DNA of 64,000 nt from Sphaerisporangium melleum (GTDB taxonomy: Bacteria; Actinomycetota; Actinomycetes; Streptosporangiales; Streptosporangiaceae). The stretch is taken from contig NZ_BMNT01000036.1 of NCBI RefSeq assembly GCF_014646695.1, forward strand, positions 24,352 to 88,351, read 5' to 3'. The first letter of the stretch is position 1; every line of letters starts with the position of its first letter. The notes beneath the pieces were generated by a model. That model worked only from the letters and a program-made list of their open reading frames with translations, had not been told where the DNA came from and ran no database searches. Positions 25,310 through 32,926 of the stretch are shown piece after piece. The position numbers and the translations under genes were made by a program.

Positions 25310-26481
25310 CCGCGGCGCTCGCCGCGCAGAGAGCCGGTCCCCGCCTTCCAGGCGTCCAGCAGGTGGGCCGCGAAGAGCCGGTCGAGGGTGAGACAGCACG
25401 CGGCGCCGTACAGCACCTCACCCGTCATTGCCGGCTCGGCGGCGGCGAAGGCGGCGCACATCTGGGCGGCGACCTGCTCGTGAACGGCGTCGGCCTGCAC
25501 GTGCTCGTCGTAGAAGCGCGCGGTGTCCGCGCCGGCGCCCAGGCGGCGCAGCCCGCGGGCGTACTTGACGTTGGGCCGGGAGGAGGTCATCTCCAGCGCC
25601 GCCAGATGGCCGAGCAGCGCGCCGCGGTGCCGGCGGTGCAGCCCGAACAGCGACATGGTGGCCCCCACGGCGAGGGTGATCGCCGGCACGAGGTCGAGAT
25701 GGGTCCCGTAGGCGTCCGGCAGCCCGAGGCCGCGCATCGTCTGCCGGTACAGCTCCGCGTGCATGCGCTCGGGACGCCCGCCGCCGTACTCGTCGGCCTG
25801 GATCTCCACCAGCAGGGCCTTGGCCGGTCCGCTCAGCCGCGGGATGGCGAAGGTGTGCGGGTCGGCCTCCTTGAGGTGGTAGATCGACCGGTGGACGACG
25901 AACTCGCGGAACTGCTCCGGGCGCGCCCGGTGCTGGAGGAAGTCGGCGAGCGGCGGGAGCTCGCCGCCACCGGCGGTCAGCTCGGTGAGCGCCTTTGGGA
26001 GCTCGCGTGGGAGCACGGGCTCGGGGCGGGCCACCGTCTCGGCCAGGCCCTCCTCCAGCCGCCGCTCCAGCCGGGCGCGCAGGGCCAGCAGCGGGGGGTG
26101 CCATTCCCACCGTTCGTCCACGCCGTCGAAGCCCCGGTAGTGAAGTTCGTAGCAGACGTGCAGCGCGATCTGCAGATCCTCGTCGAACAGGGCGGGCTCG
26201 CCGGAGTCGACGGCGACCTCCGGGAGGTCGTACGGGGCACGGGTCAGTGCCCCGAAAAGGAAGGCGCTCAGCGGGCCGCGGGGTTCGGGCAACCGCGGCG
26301 GTTCCCGTCCACCGGCCGGTACGCCCGGAAGCGCTTCGCCGGGCATGCCGGCCGCGACGTCGGCGCCGGGGAGAACGGTCACATGAGGACCAAAGGCCAT
26401 GGCGCGGGAGGGAACCGGTGCGTCAGCGGGAACGGCCGGCGGGTTCGGGAAGCTGGGCGTGTCGGACGGCGAAGGATTCAT
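25306..26481 (-). CDS. Iron-containing redox enzyme (heme-oxygenase-like di-iron fold)
   Basis: A 391-residue member of the heme-oxygenase-like iron enzyme family. Likely metal ligands are in LHVCYELHYRGFDG, EIQADEYGGGRPERMH and YDEHVQADAVHEQV, with the RSIYHLKEADPHTFAIPRL block typical of the group. The N-terminal roughly 60 residues are Pro-rich and probably flexible. It is first of a two-gene unit with the glycosyltransferase (GTGA overlap). Characterised relatives do N-oxygenation, desaturation or decarboxylation. The substrate here is unknown. Confidence 0.84.
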   Translation of the reverse strand: MNPSPSDTPSFPNPPAVPADAPVPSRAMAFGPHVTVLPGADVAAGMPGEALPGVPAGGREPPRLPEPRGPLSAFLFGALTRAPYDLPEVAVDSGEPALFDEDLQIALHVCYELHYRGFDGVDERWEWHPPLLALRARLERRLEEGLAETVARPEPVLPRELPKALTELTAGGGELPPLADFLQHRARPEQFREFVVHRSIYHLKEADPHTFAIPRLSGPAKALLVEIQADEYGGGRPERMHAELYRQTMRGLGLPDAYGTHLDLVPAITLAVGATMSLFGLHRRHRGALLGHLAALEMTSSRPNVKYARGLRRLGAGADTARFYDEHVQADAVHEQVAAQMCAAFAAAEPAMTGEVLYGAACCLTLDRLFAAHLLDAWKAGTGSLRGERRG

Positions 26482-26795
26482 GGCCGCTCGGGCTCCTCAC
26501 TCACGACTGGTGCCGGCGCGGTCCGCCGCGGGGGCGACGGTGCCGCTTCTGAGCACCTCCCCCGCATCCCCGCAGGTCAACCGGACGACACGCGAGAGGC
26601 CGCCCTGTCCACGGTCGCTCGGACTTGCCGAACCCATGCTCGCGATTTGCCGCCTTTCGGGTGACCTGTCGTGAAATGTCGTGATTAGCTGAGAGCTGTA
26701 CCGCGCCGTACGGCGTCTCCCGGGAAACCCATCGCGACGCTCCGCAGGCCGAGGGCACGGTCCCTCAAGGGTCACGGAAATCTGGAGGGATTCTC
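26482..26795. promoter_or_regulatory. Divergent intergenic region (iron enzyme / acidic peptide)
   Basis: About 310 nt without a gene. It must hold promoters for both flanking transcripts. A direct repeat TGTCGTGA (26667-26674 and 26677-26684, 10-nt period) next to GATTAG looks like an activator site with a -10. No other structured element was recognised. Confidence 0.4.
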
Positions 26796-26936
26796 ATGCT
26801 CAGACGACTCATCGCCATCGGCGTAGCGCTGACCGTCGCCCTGCTCGCGGCCGCGGCCCCCGGTCTGACCAGGGGCGGCGACTACGACGATGACGACTGG
26901 GACGACGAGGACGACTACGACGACTGGGACTACTGA
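26796..26936 (+). CDS. Small secreted acidic peptide (46 aa)
   Basis: ATG at 26796 with TCTGGAGGGATTCTC upstream (good RBS) opens a 46-codon gene ending TGA at 26934-26936. Residues 1-25 are a clear Sec signal peptide (MLRRLIAIGVALTVALLAAA...). The mature part is RGG followed by 18 residues made only of Asp, Glu, Trp and Tyr (starting DYDDDDWDDEDD). Signal, RBS and a terminator hairpin at 27015 make it a convincing gene. No family is recognised. It could bind Ca2+ or metal at the envelope, or be processed further. Confidence 0.72.
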   Translation: MLRRLIAIGVALTVALLAAAAPGLTRGGDYDDDDWDDEDDYDDWDY

Positions 26937-27014
26937 CGCCGTCCCCGCGGCGTCCGCCGACAGCAGCACGCCGGCATCGATGGCGTGCCGGGGACGGGGG
27001 TCGCCCGGACACGC

Positions 27015-27051
27015 GGCGCCGCCCCGCGGGAGTCTCTCGCGGGGCGGCGCC
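27015..27051. terminator. Bidirectional terminator
   Basis: Perfect 14-bp arms GGCGCCGCCCCGCG (27015-27028) and complement (27038-27051), 9-nt loop, between the acidic peptide gene and the convergent DUF1996 gene. Confidence 0.8.
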
Positions 27052-27109
27052 TGGCGTGCGCGGGCGGTGGTGACGGGCCGCGCCCGCGCACGGGACCGGC
27101 GGGCGGGCG

Positions 27110-29113
27110 TCAGCCGCAGCGCCTGCCGCTGTTGATGCAGTTCACCGCCTGCTTCATCAGCCCTTCCGACATCACGTTGATGAAGTCGCCGTGGTCGGTG
27201 ATCGGCTTGTGCAGCTGCTCGGGGAAGCTGTCGACGGCGAAGCCGGGGCCGGGCGGCACGTTGTAGGTGATGCGCTGCTCCAGCGCCGGGATCGCCTGGA
27301 ACCCGCCCGGGCACGATCCGTCGGCCGCGGCGAAGGCCACGTGCGTACGGTGGTTGGCGCTGTCGATGTTGTTGCCGTCCCAGCAGCTCTGGAACTTGAA
27401 GGTGCGCACCACCTGGCTGCCGCGCGGGCAGATCGGGTACTTGTCCTTCAGCTGGCGGTTCTCGAAGCCGGTGCACGACCAGCTCGCGTTGGCGTTGGTC
27501 GGGCCGTTGGTGAACGACTTGGCGTCACCGGTGATGATGCGCAGGAACGTCGGCATCGCCACCACCTTGCTGGTGGGGTTGCCGCGGAAGCTCAGCGTGA
27601 CCGAGGCCGGGCGTACGATGCGCCCGACGTTGCCGTCCAGACCGCCGCCCGGCTTGTCGGCGTCGTTGCCGCGCTGGTTCTGCAGGCGCAGCACCGGCCA
27701 GTAGTGCGTCGACTTGTCACCGTTGGAACAGGTGGTGCCCGCGGCCTGCAGGCTCTCGTTCGTGGAGAAGCCGCTGGCGTCCAGGTTGCCCACGTAGTCG
27801 TGCACGTGGTGCGCCCCGTTGGTCACGCCGGGGGCGACGATGACGTTGTCGGAGTTGAAGTGGCCGTTCTCGTTGCGGCCGCAGCGCGAGATGAAGGTGC
27901 CCTTGGAGGCGTTCGGCCCATCGGCGGGCCGGTTCACGTTGGGCTGCACCCGGCGGATGTCGACGAAGTCGTCCGGCGAAGGGCCGGTCGCGCCGCCGGG
28001 CGCGGAGGCGCTGGGCGAGGGCGAGGCCGGACCGCCGGGGTCGGCCGTCGGGCTCGCGGTGGGATTCGCCGTCGGGTCGCCGGTCGGCTGGCCGGACGGG
28101 TCGGGCGCCGGAGTCTGGCCGCCGCCCGCGCCGTTCTGCACGGTGCAGTTCGTCAGGTTGCGCAGGTCGGCGTTCGCGCCGGCCCGCCGCAGCGCGAAGG
28201 CGATGCGGTTGATGACGACCGAGCGGGCGATCCGCAGCGGGTTCAGCACCGAGTTGCGGACCGTGCGGTCGTTGGCGCGCGAGCCGAGGCGGGCCAGCCG
28301 CTGGTCGGCCTGGGCGATCTGCCGGTCGAGAACGGCGAGGTTGCGATCGACCTCTCGACGGGCGCGGTCGGGGACATCGGTCAGCCGGTCGGACACCGAG
28401 GGACAGCTGACCGTGCGCGCCCCGTTCTGCTGGCCCTGGCCCGAGGGCTGACCGGAGTCCTGCCCGCCGTTCTGCCCGTTCTGGCCGCCGTCCTGGCCGC
28501 CGTTCTGCCCGTCCTGCCCGCCGTTCTGGCCGTTCTGGTTCTGGCCGTCCTGCCCGCCGTTCTGGTCCTGCCCGCCGTTCTGGCCGTTCTGGTCCTGGCC
28601 AGAAGGCGAGGGCGTCGCGTTCTGCCCGCCGCTCGCGGAGCCGGTGCTCAGCTTGCACGCCGCCAGGTTCTGCAGGCCCGCGGGGCGCTCGGCGAACCGT
28701 CCGATGGCGGTGGCGATGCGGTTGACGGTGGCCAGGCGCTTGTCGGCGAGCGGCCCGAGGATGGCGTTCTGCACGAAGTTCGGCCCGCCCTGCCCCTGCG
28801 TGCTCACCAGCCGGCGGTTGGCCTCCTCGATCTGCGTGTTCAGCAGCTCGATGTTGCGCCGCACCTCGGCCTCCGCCGCGGCGGGCACCTGGGAGATTTT
28901 GTCCGCCACCGACGGGCAGTTCACCGTCGGGGCCGCGGTCGTGCCGGCGAGGCGTGTGGCGGCGCTGACGGTCAGAGCCGAAAGCGGCGCGTCCCGGCCT
29001 GGCACCTGCCCAGCCGGGGACAGGCTCGCCATGACGAGTCCGACCCCCGCCCCACCCAGGGCAAGGTAACTCAGGACGGGCCTGAACCGCCGTCTGTGCT
29101 GAAATCCGATCAC
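27110..29113 (-). CDS. Secreted DUF1996 protein with Q/N/G-rich linker
   Basis: 667 residues. After an N-terminal export segment come two homologous helical units: NCPSVADKISQVPAAAEAEV (from about residue 64) and SCPSVSDRLTDVPDRARREV (from about 238). Between them lies a roughly 60-residue Gln/Asn/Gly/Asp repeat. A Pro/Ser/Thr linker then leads to the DUF1996 domain with FISRCGRNENGHFNSD, GAHHVHDYVGN and a final DHGDFINVMSEGLM. DUF1996 proteins are extracellular and of unproven function. The paired helical units probably form coiled coils; the linker looks like a wall-spanning spacer. Confidence 0.88.
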   Translation of the reverse strand: MIGFQHRRRFRPVLSYLALGGAGVGLVMASLSPAGQVPGRDAPLSALTVSAATRLAGTTAAPTVNCPSVADKISQVPAAAEAEVRRNIELLNTQIEEANRRLVSTQGQGGPNFVQNAILGPLADKRLATVNRIATAIGRFAERPAGLQNLAACKLSTGSASGGQNATPSPSGQDQNGQNGGQDQNGGQDGQNQNGQNGGQDGQNGGQDGGQNGQNGGQDSGQPSGQGQQNGARTVSCPSVSDRLTDVPDRARREVDRNLAVLDRQIAQADQRLARLGSRANDRTVRNSVLNPLRIARSVVINRIAFALRRAGANADLRNLTNCTVQNGAGGGQTPAPDPSGQPTGDPTANPTASPTADPGGPASPSPSASAPGGATGPSPDDFVDIRRVQPNVNRPADGPNASKGTFISRCGRNENGHFNSDNVIVAPGVTNGAHHVHDYVGNLDASGFSTNESLQAAGTTCSNGDKSTHYWPVLRLQNQRGNDADKPGGGLDGNVGRIVRPASVTLSFRGNPTSKVVAMPTFLRIITGDAKSFTNGPTNANASWSCTGFENRQLKDKYPICPRGSQVVRTFKFQSCWDGNNIDSANHRTHVAFAAADGSCPGGFQAIPALEQRITYNVPPGPGFAVDSFPEQLHKPITDHGDFINVMSEGLMKQAVNCINSGRRCG
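28456..28600. repeat. Minisatellite encoding Gln/Asn/Gly-rich linker
   Basis: Imperfect tandem units of CCGTTCTGGCCGTTCTG/CCGTCCTGCC type encode QNGQNGGQDGQ repeats inside the DUF1996 gene. The units are multiples of three, so copy-number change would keep the frame and alter linker length. Confidence 0.8.
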
Positions 29114-29320
29114 CAGAACTCCTCCGGAGTACGTGCTCTTGGCGGCATTGCTTGGTGCCCCATCGGCACGAGGTACGCGGAAAGGCGCGGGAGGGTTCGA
29201 TCACCGGTGCAGAAAATTTCTCGCGACCCGTCCGGCGATGTTCGGCTGAACCGAGTCCCGCCGCGCCGCGTACCCGCTGACGGTGAACTTCGCACGGCAA
29301 CAGTGGATGGGAGATCTGCC

Positions 29321-29767
29321 ATGGGACGCCCAGGACTCGGTACACAGGTGACGACGCGTACGGCCGCCGTCCTCGGGTGCGTTCTCGCGCTCGGGCTCGC
29401 CACCGGCTGCGGCGGCGGCGACACGGCCTCCGGGGGCGCCGCTCCCGCCGCCGCGGCCGCCCCCGCCGCGCAGGCCGGGCCGCCCGCCACCCTCAAGCAG
29501 CTCGCCGAGCGCACCGGCTGCAAGAAGCCGCAGGTGCAGACCGAGGCCGACGAGCTGCGCCAGGGCGTGTGCAAGACCGGCAAGGGCCAGTACACGGTGA
29601 CGACGTTCGCCAGCGACGACGGCAAGGCCGCGTGGCTGGAGGAGGCCAAGAAGTGGGGCGGCAACTATCTGGTGGGCACGCGCTGGGTGATCGCCGGCAA
29701 CGACCCGGCCGTGCTGCAGTCCTTCAGCGAGAAGGTCGGCGGTGTCCTCGAAGCGACGGCGCCGTGA
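29321..29767 (+). CDS. Lipoprotein, first of two tandem paralogs
   Basis: 148 residues. The export signal ends in lipobox LATGC, followed by an Ala/Pro linker and a roughly 80-residue domain with two Cys (TGCKKPQV, QGVCKTGKGQYTVTTFA) that probably form a disulfide. ATG at 29321 after GGGAGATCTGCC. The next gene begins inside its stop codon (GTGA overlap) and encodes the same domain. I recognise no named family. Confidence 0.8.
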   Translation: MGRPGLGTQVTTRTAAVLGCVLALGLATGCGGGDTASGGAAPAAAAAPAAQAGPPATLKQLAERTGCKKPQVQTEADELRQGVCKTGKGQYTVTTFASDDGKAAWLEEAKKWGGNYLVGTRWVIAGNDPAVLQSFSEKVGGVLEATAP

Positions 29768-30312
29768 CCTCCCGGGTGACCGTCCCGCGCGGCCCGCGTC
29801 CCTCGCCGTCCGTGCCGCCATCTCCGGGGACGGCACGCGCGAGGCGAGCCGCGCGGCCGGCATGGTCCGGCCGCTTCCCGCGCTCTGCGCGGGCCCTCGC
29901 GCTCGCCGGGGTGGCCGTCGCGCTGGGCGCGGTGACCGCGTGCGGCGCTCCGGCGTCGGCGGGAGCGCCGGTCACCCTGGAGGAGATCGCCGCCAGGACC
30001 GGGTGCACGGCGCCGCAGATGCAGGTGGATGCCGACGAACTGCGCCAAGGGGTGTGCAAGACGGGCCGGGGTCAGTACTCGGTCACGACCTTCGCCACCG
30101 AGGCGGGCAAGCGCGATTGGCTGGACGACGCGCTGCCGTACGGCGGGGCGTACCTGGTGGGCGCGCGCTGGATCGTCCTGGGCAACACGCCGCAGATGCT
30201 GGAGCCGTTCCGGGAGACGCTGGGCGGCACCATCACGACCGGCGGCCACGGCGCCCCCTCAGGCGAAGCCGCCCAGCACGGCACGCCCACTGGACGACAC
30301 CCGGCCCCCTGA
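29764..30312 (+). CDS. Lipoprotein, second tandem paralog
   Basis: Up to 182 residues from GTG at 29764, overlapping the first gene's stop by 4 nt. A long Arg/Pro-rich N-terminus precedes the hydrophobic signal and a VTAC lipobox. The domain aligns closely with its neighbour (EEIAARTGCTAPQMQVDAD, ELRQGVCKTGRGQYSVTTFA). An internal start nearer the hydrophobic segment is possible. The tandem pair came from gene duplication. A shared surface role is likely. Confidence 0.75.
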   Translation: MTSRVTVPRGPRPSPSVPPSPGTARARRAARPAWSGRFPRSARALALAGVAVALGAVTACGAPASAGAPVTLEEIAARTGCTAPQMQVDADELRQGVCKTGRGQYSVTTFATEAGKRDWLDDALPYGGAYLVGARWIVLGNTPQMLEPFRETLGGTITTGGHGAPSGEAAQHGTPTGRHPAP

Positions 30313-30373
30313 CCGGCGAGCAGCACCGAAGGCTCCCGGCACCGCCCGGCCGTGCGCGCGAACGTGTGGTCCC

Positions 30374-30408
30374 GGATGCCGGTGGACCGTCGCGGACGAC
30401 CGGCATCC
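30374..30408. terminator. Hairpin between lipoproteins and ferredoxin gene
   Basis: 10-bp arms GGATGCCGGT (30374-30383) and ACCGGCATCC (30399-30408) in the roughly 200-nt convergent gap. Confidence 0.6.
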
Positions 30409-30519
30409 GGTCCCACCCGGGGCCCGGCGCGGCTGAGCGTGCGGGCCTGGGGCGAGCGGGCGGGAGCGCGCCGGGACATCGCGAAGGACACTTCCTTCAG
30501 CGCGCCCGGCCGGCCGGGG

Positions 30520-30711
30520 TCAGTCGAGGGACAGTGCGCCGGAGGGGCAGACCTGGACGGCGCGGCGTACCGCCGCCTCGTCCTCGGCGGCCGGTTCGTC
30601 GACGAGCAGCAGGACGGTGCCGTCCTCCTCGCTCTGGTCGAAGACCTTGGGCGCGGTCAGCGCGCACATGCCGGCGCCGATGCAGCGCTCGGTATCCGCC
30701 TTGATGCGCAA
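30520..30711 (-). CDS. Ferredoxin ([3Fe-4S]/[4Fe-4S] type), P450 partner
   Basis: 63 residues with CIGAGMC at the N-terminal cluster site and VCPSGAL at the end, the pattern of Streptomyces P450 ferredoxins. The start is TTG at 30711, supported by GGAGGAGG five bases upstream, which overlaps the P450 stop (TAGGAGGAGG). Eleven nt separate the genes, so they are co-translated, and this protein almost surely feeds electrons to the P450 next to it. Confidence 0.88.
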   Translation of the reverse strand: MRIKADTERCIGAGMCALTAPKVFDQSEEDGTVLLLVDEPAAEDEAAVRRAVQVCPSGALSLD

Positions 30712-30722
30712 TGTGCCTCCTC

Positions 30723-31913
30723 CTACCAGGCCACCGGAAGGCGGTGGACACCGTAGATCGCCATGTTGGACCGCATGGCGACGTCCTCTGCGGGCGTGGC
30801 GAGCCGCAGGCCCGGGAACCGGCGCAGCAGTGCCGGATAGCCGATGCGCATCTCGATGCGGGCGAGCTGCTGGCCCAGGCACTGGTGGATGCCGTGCCCG
30901 AAGGCCAGATGCCCTGCGGCCTGCCGGGTGATGTCCAGCCTATCGGGGTTCTCGAAGCGTTCCGGGTCGCGGTTGGCCGCGGGGAGGGACAGGGTCACGG
31001 CCTGGCCGGCCCTGATCACGTGGCCCTCCACCTCGACGTCCTCCAGGGCGGTGCGGACCGGGCCGAGATGGACGATGGTGAGGTAGCGCAGCAGTTCCTC
31101 GACGGTGCCGTCGATCAGCGAGGGGTCCGCCCGCAGCGCGGCGAGCTGCTCGGGGTTGGTCAGCAGCGTGTAGGTGCCGAGGGCCAGCATGTTGGCCGTC
31201 GTCTCGTGCCCGGCCACCAGCAGCAGGACCGACGCCCCGGCGACCTCCTCGTCGGTGAGCCGCCCGCTCGCCACCAGCCCGCTGACCAGGTCGTCGCCCG
31301 GCTCGTCGCGCTTGCGCTCCACCAACCGGCCGAGGTAGTCCACCAGGGCGTCCAGTGCGGCCTGCACCTCCTCGGGGCCGCGCTCCAGATTGAGCAGGGT
31401 GGAGGAGTTGCGCTGGAACTCCTCGTGGTCGGCGTAGGGGACGCCGAGCAGCTCGCAGATCACCAGGGAGGGGATCGGCAGGGCGAACGCCTGCACCAGG
31501 TCGGCGGGCGAGCCGCCGCGCTCCATCTCGTCCAGGCGGTCCTGGGTGATCTTCTCGATGCGGGGTTCCAGCGACTTCATCCGCCGCACGGTGAACTGCC
31601 CGGTCAGCAGCTTGCGGAACCGGGTGTGCTCGGGCGGGTCCTCCCGCAGGAAGAACCCGGGGCGCCGGCGGGCCTGGACGAGTCTTTGGCTGATGGGCGG
31701 GTGGAACAGCTCCGTGCGGTTGCTGAAGCGGGGGTCGGCGAGGATCGACCGCGCGACGGAGTGGCCGGTCACCAGCCAGCCCACGTGCCCGTCGGCGAAG
31801 AGCATGGGGCGCAGCGGGTCCTCCGAGCGCCACCGCCCGAGGTCGGCGGGCGGATCGAGCGGGGTCTCGCGGGTCAGCGGAAAGGTCACCGGTGGGGATG
31901 CGGCGTTGCTCAT
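30723..31913 (-). CDS. Cytochrome P450 (CYP105-like), TetR-adjacent
   Basis: 396 residues with I-helix VAGHETTAN, K-helix EELLR and heme loop FGHGIHQCLG (Cys about 345). ATG at 31913 follows GAGGAGCGCGTCC. The layout (P450, ferredoxin downstream, TetR divergent) and the motifs match CYP105-type xenobiotic or secondary-metabolite hydroxylases. It is likely controlled by the divergent TetR protein. The substrate is not inferable. Confidence 0.93.
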   Translation of the reverse strand: MSNAASPPVTFPLTRETPLDPPADLGRWRSEDPLRPMLFADGHVGWLVTGHSVARSILADPRFSNRTELFHPPISQRLVQARRRPGFFLREDPPEHTRFRKLLTGQFTVRRMKSLEPRIEKITQDRLDEMERGGSPADLVQAFALPIPSLVICELLGVPYADHEEFQRNSSTLLNLERGPEEVQAALDALVDYLGRLVERKRDEPGDDLVSGLVASGRLTDEEVAGASVLLLVAGHETTANMLALGTYTLLTNPEQLAALRADPSLIDGTVEELLRYLTIVHLGPVRTALEDVEVEGHVIRAGQAVTLSLPAANRDPERFENPDRLDITRQAAGHLAFGHGIHQCLGQQLARIEMRIGYPALLRRFPGLRLATPAEDVAMRSNMAIYGVHRLPVAW

Positions 31914-32038
31914 GGACGCGCTCCTCGAAGTTGACGGTGGACGTTGACCGGAGGTCGTTCCCGGCGTACACAGAAAACAGTACCTTCTCCGAAATTGCAA
32001 TGGATGAAGGAAATAGACCTATGGAGTAAAGTTCCGCC
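31914..32038. promoter_or_regulatory. Shared P450/TetR divergent promoter region
   Basis: 125 nt, AT-rich for this genome. It contains ATAG-AC-CTAT (about 32010-32020) and CCTTC...GAAGG arms (about 31982-32010), either of which could be the TetR operator. The repeats are short, so assignment is tentative. Confidence 0.45.
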
Positions 32039-32695
32039 ATGGCCGGTGGTCCTGGACTGAGGGAGCGTAAGAAGGCGCGCACGCGCCGCACGCTCATCGA
32101 GGCCGCGGTGCGACTGTTCGAGTCGCGGGGATACGAGGAGACGACGCTGGCGGACATCGCGGCGGCCGCCGACGTCTCCACCCGCACGTTCTTCAGCTAT
32201 TTCGCCGGCAAGGAGGACGTGGTCTTCTTCGACACCCGCCGGCGCGTCGAGCGCGCGCTCGCCGTCATCGCCGGCCGCCGGGCGGGCGAGCAGGTGTCCG
32301 AGCTGCTCAGACGGGTCGCGAACGAGGCGTTGCGGCCGGATCCCGAGGAGGCCGAGCTGGCGCTGGAGCTGTACGCCGCGCGCACCCGGCTGGTCATGAC
32401 GGTGCCCGCCCTGCAGGCCCGGGCGCTGCATGTGCTGTTCGAGGTGCAGCGCGAGATGGCGGACGCCCTGCTGCGCTCCTGTCCCGGCGAACTGGACGCG
32501 ATCGAGGCGGCGGCCGCCGTCGGCGCGCTGGTGGGGGCGATCAAGCAGGCGGTGATGGCCGCGCGCGACCGGGGCGACCCGCCCGAGCTGATGTGGGACG
32601 CCGGACGGCGGGGCATCGACATCGCCCTGTGCGGGCTGCACTCGCTCGACGGGCGGCACACGCCGGGAGCGGACCTCACCGGCAGAGTCATATAA
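32039..32695 (+). CDS. TetR-family repressor
   Basis: 218 residues with the N-terminal HTH (TLADIAAAADVSTRTFFSYF, about 40-59) directly followed by KEDVVFFD, the TetR hallmark. The C-terminal ligand domain is helical and unspecific. It is divergent from the P450-ferredoxin pair with a 125-nt shared promoter region, so repression of that pair and of itself is the natural reading. Confidence 0.93.
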   Translation: MAGGPGLRERKKARTRRTLIEAAVRLFESRGYEETTLADIAAAADVSTRTFFSYFAGKEDVVFFDTRRRVERALAVIAGRRAGEQVSELLRRVANEALRPDPEEAELALELYAARTRLVMTVPALQARALHVLFEVQREMADALLRSCPGELDAIEAAAAVGALVGAIKQAVMAARDRGDPPELMWDAGRRGIDIALCGLHSLDGRHTPGADLTGRVI

Positions 32696-32926
32696 GCCTA
32701 ACCGATCGGGTGATATTGCACGCGTTATGGGCGAAATGGGTCTCTTGCCGCTATACGCTACGCCGCCTGGCGTTTGTGCGGGAAAATCGGCCCCCGAGGG
32801 CGTTCGCGTGGAGATCCCTCGACCAGGAAACACCCGGCTTCGGCCGGGAGCCGCGCCGGGTTCCCGGCGGAATCACGTTGCGGCGCGGCCGTTCCTGGTG
32901 TTCCGTCGCGCTGTGGGGTACATGAC

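Noticed and set aside
28456-28600. CRISPR-like repeat array
   Set aside because: The units are short, contiguous and in frame with Q/N/G codons of one protein, without spacers.
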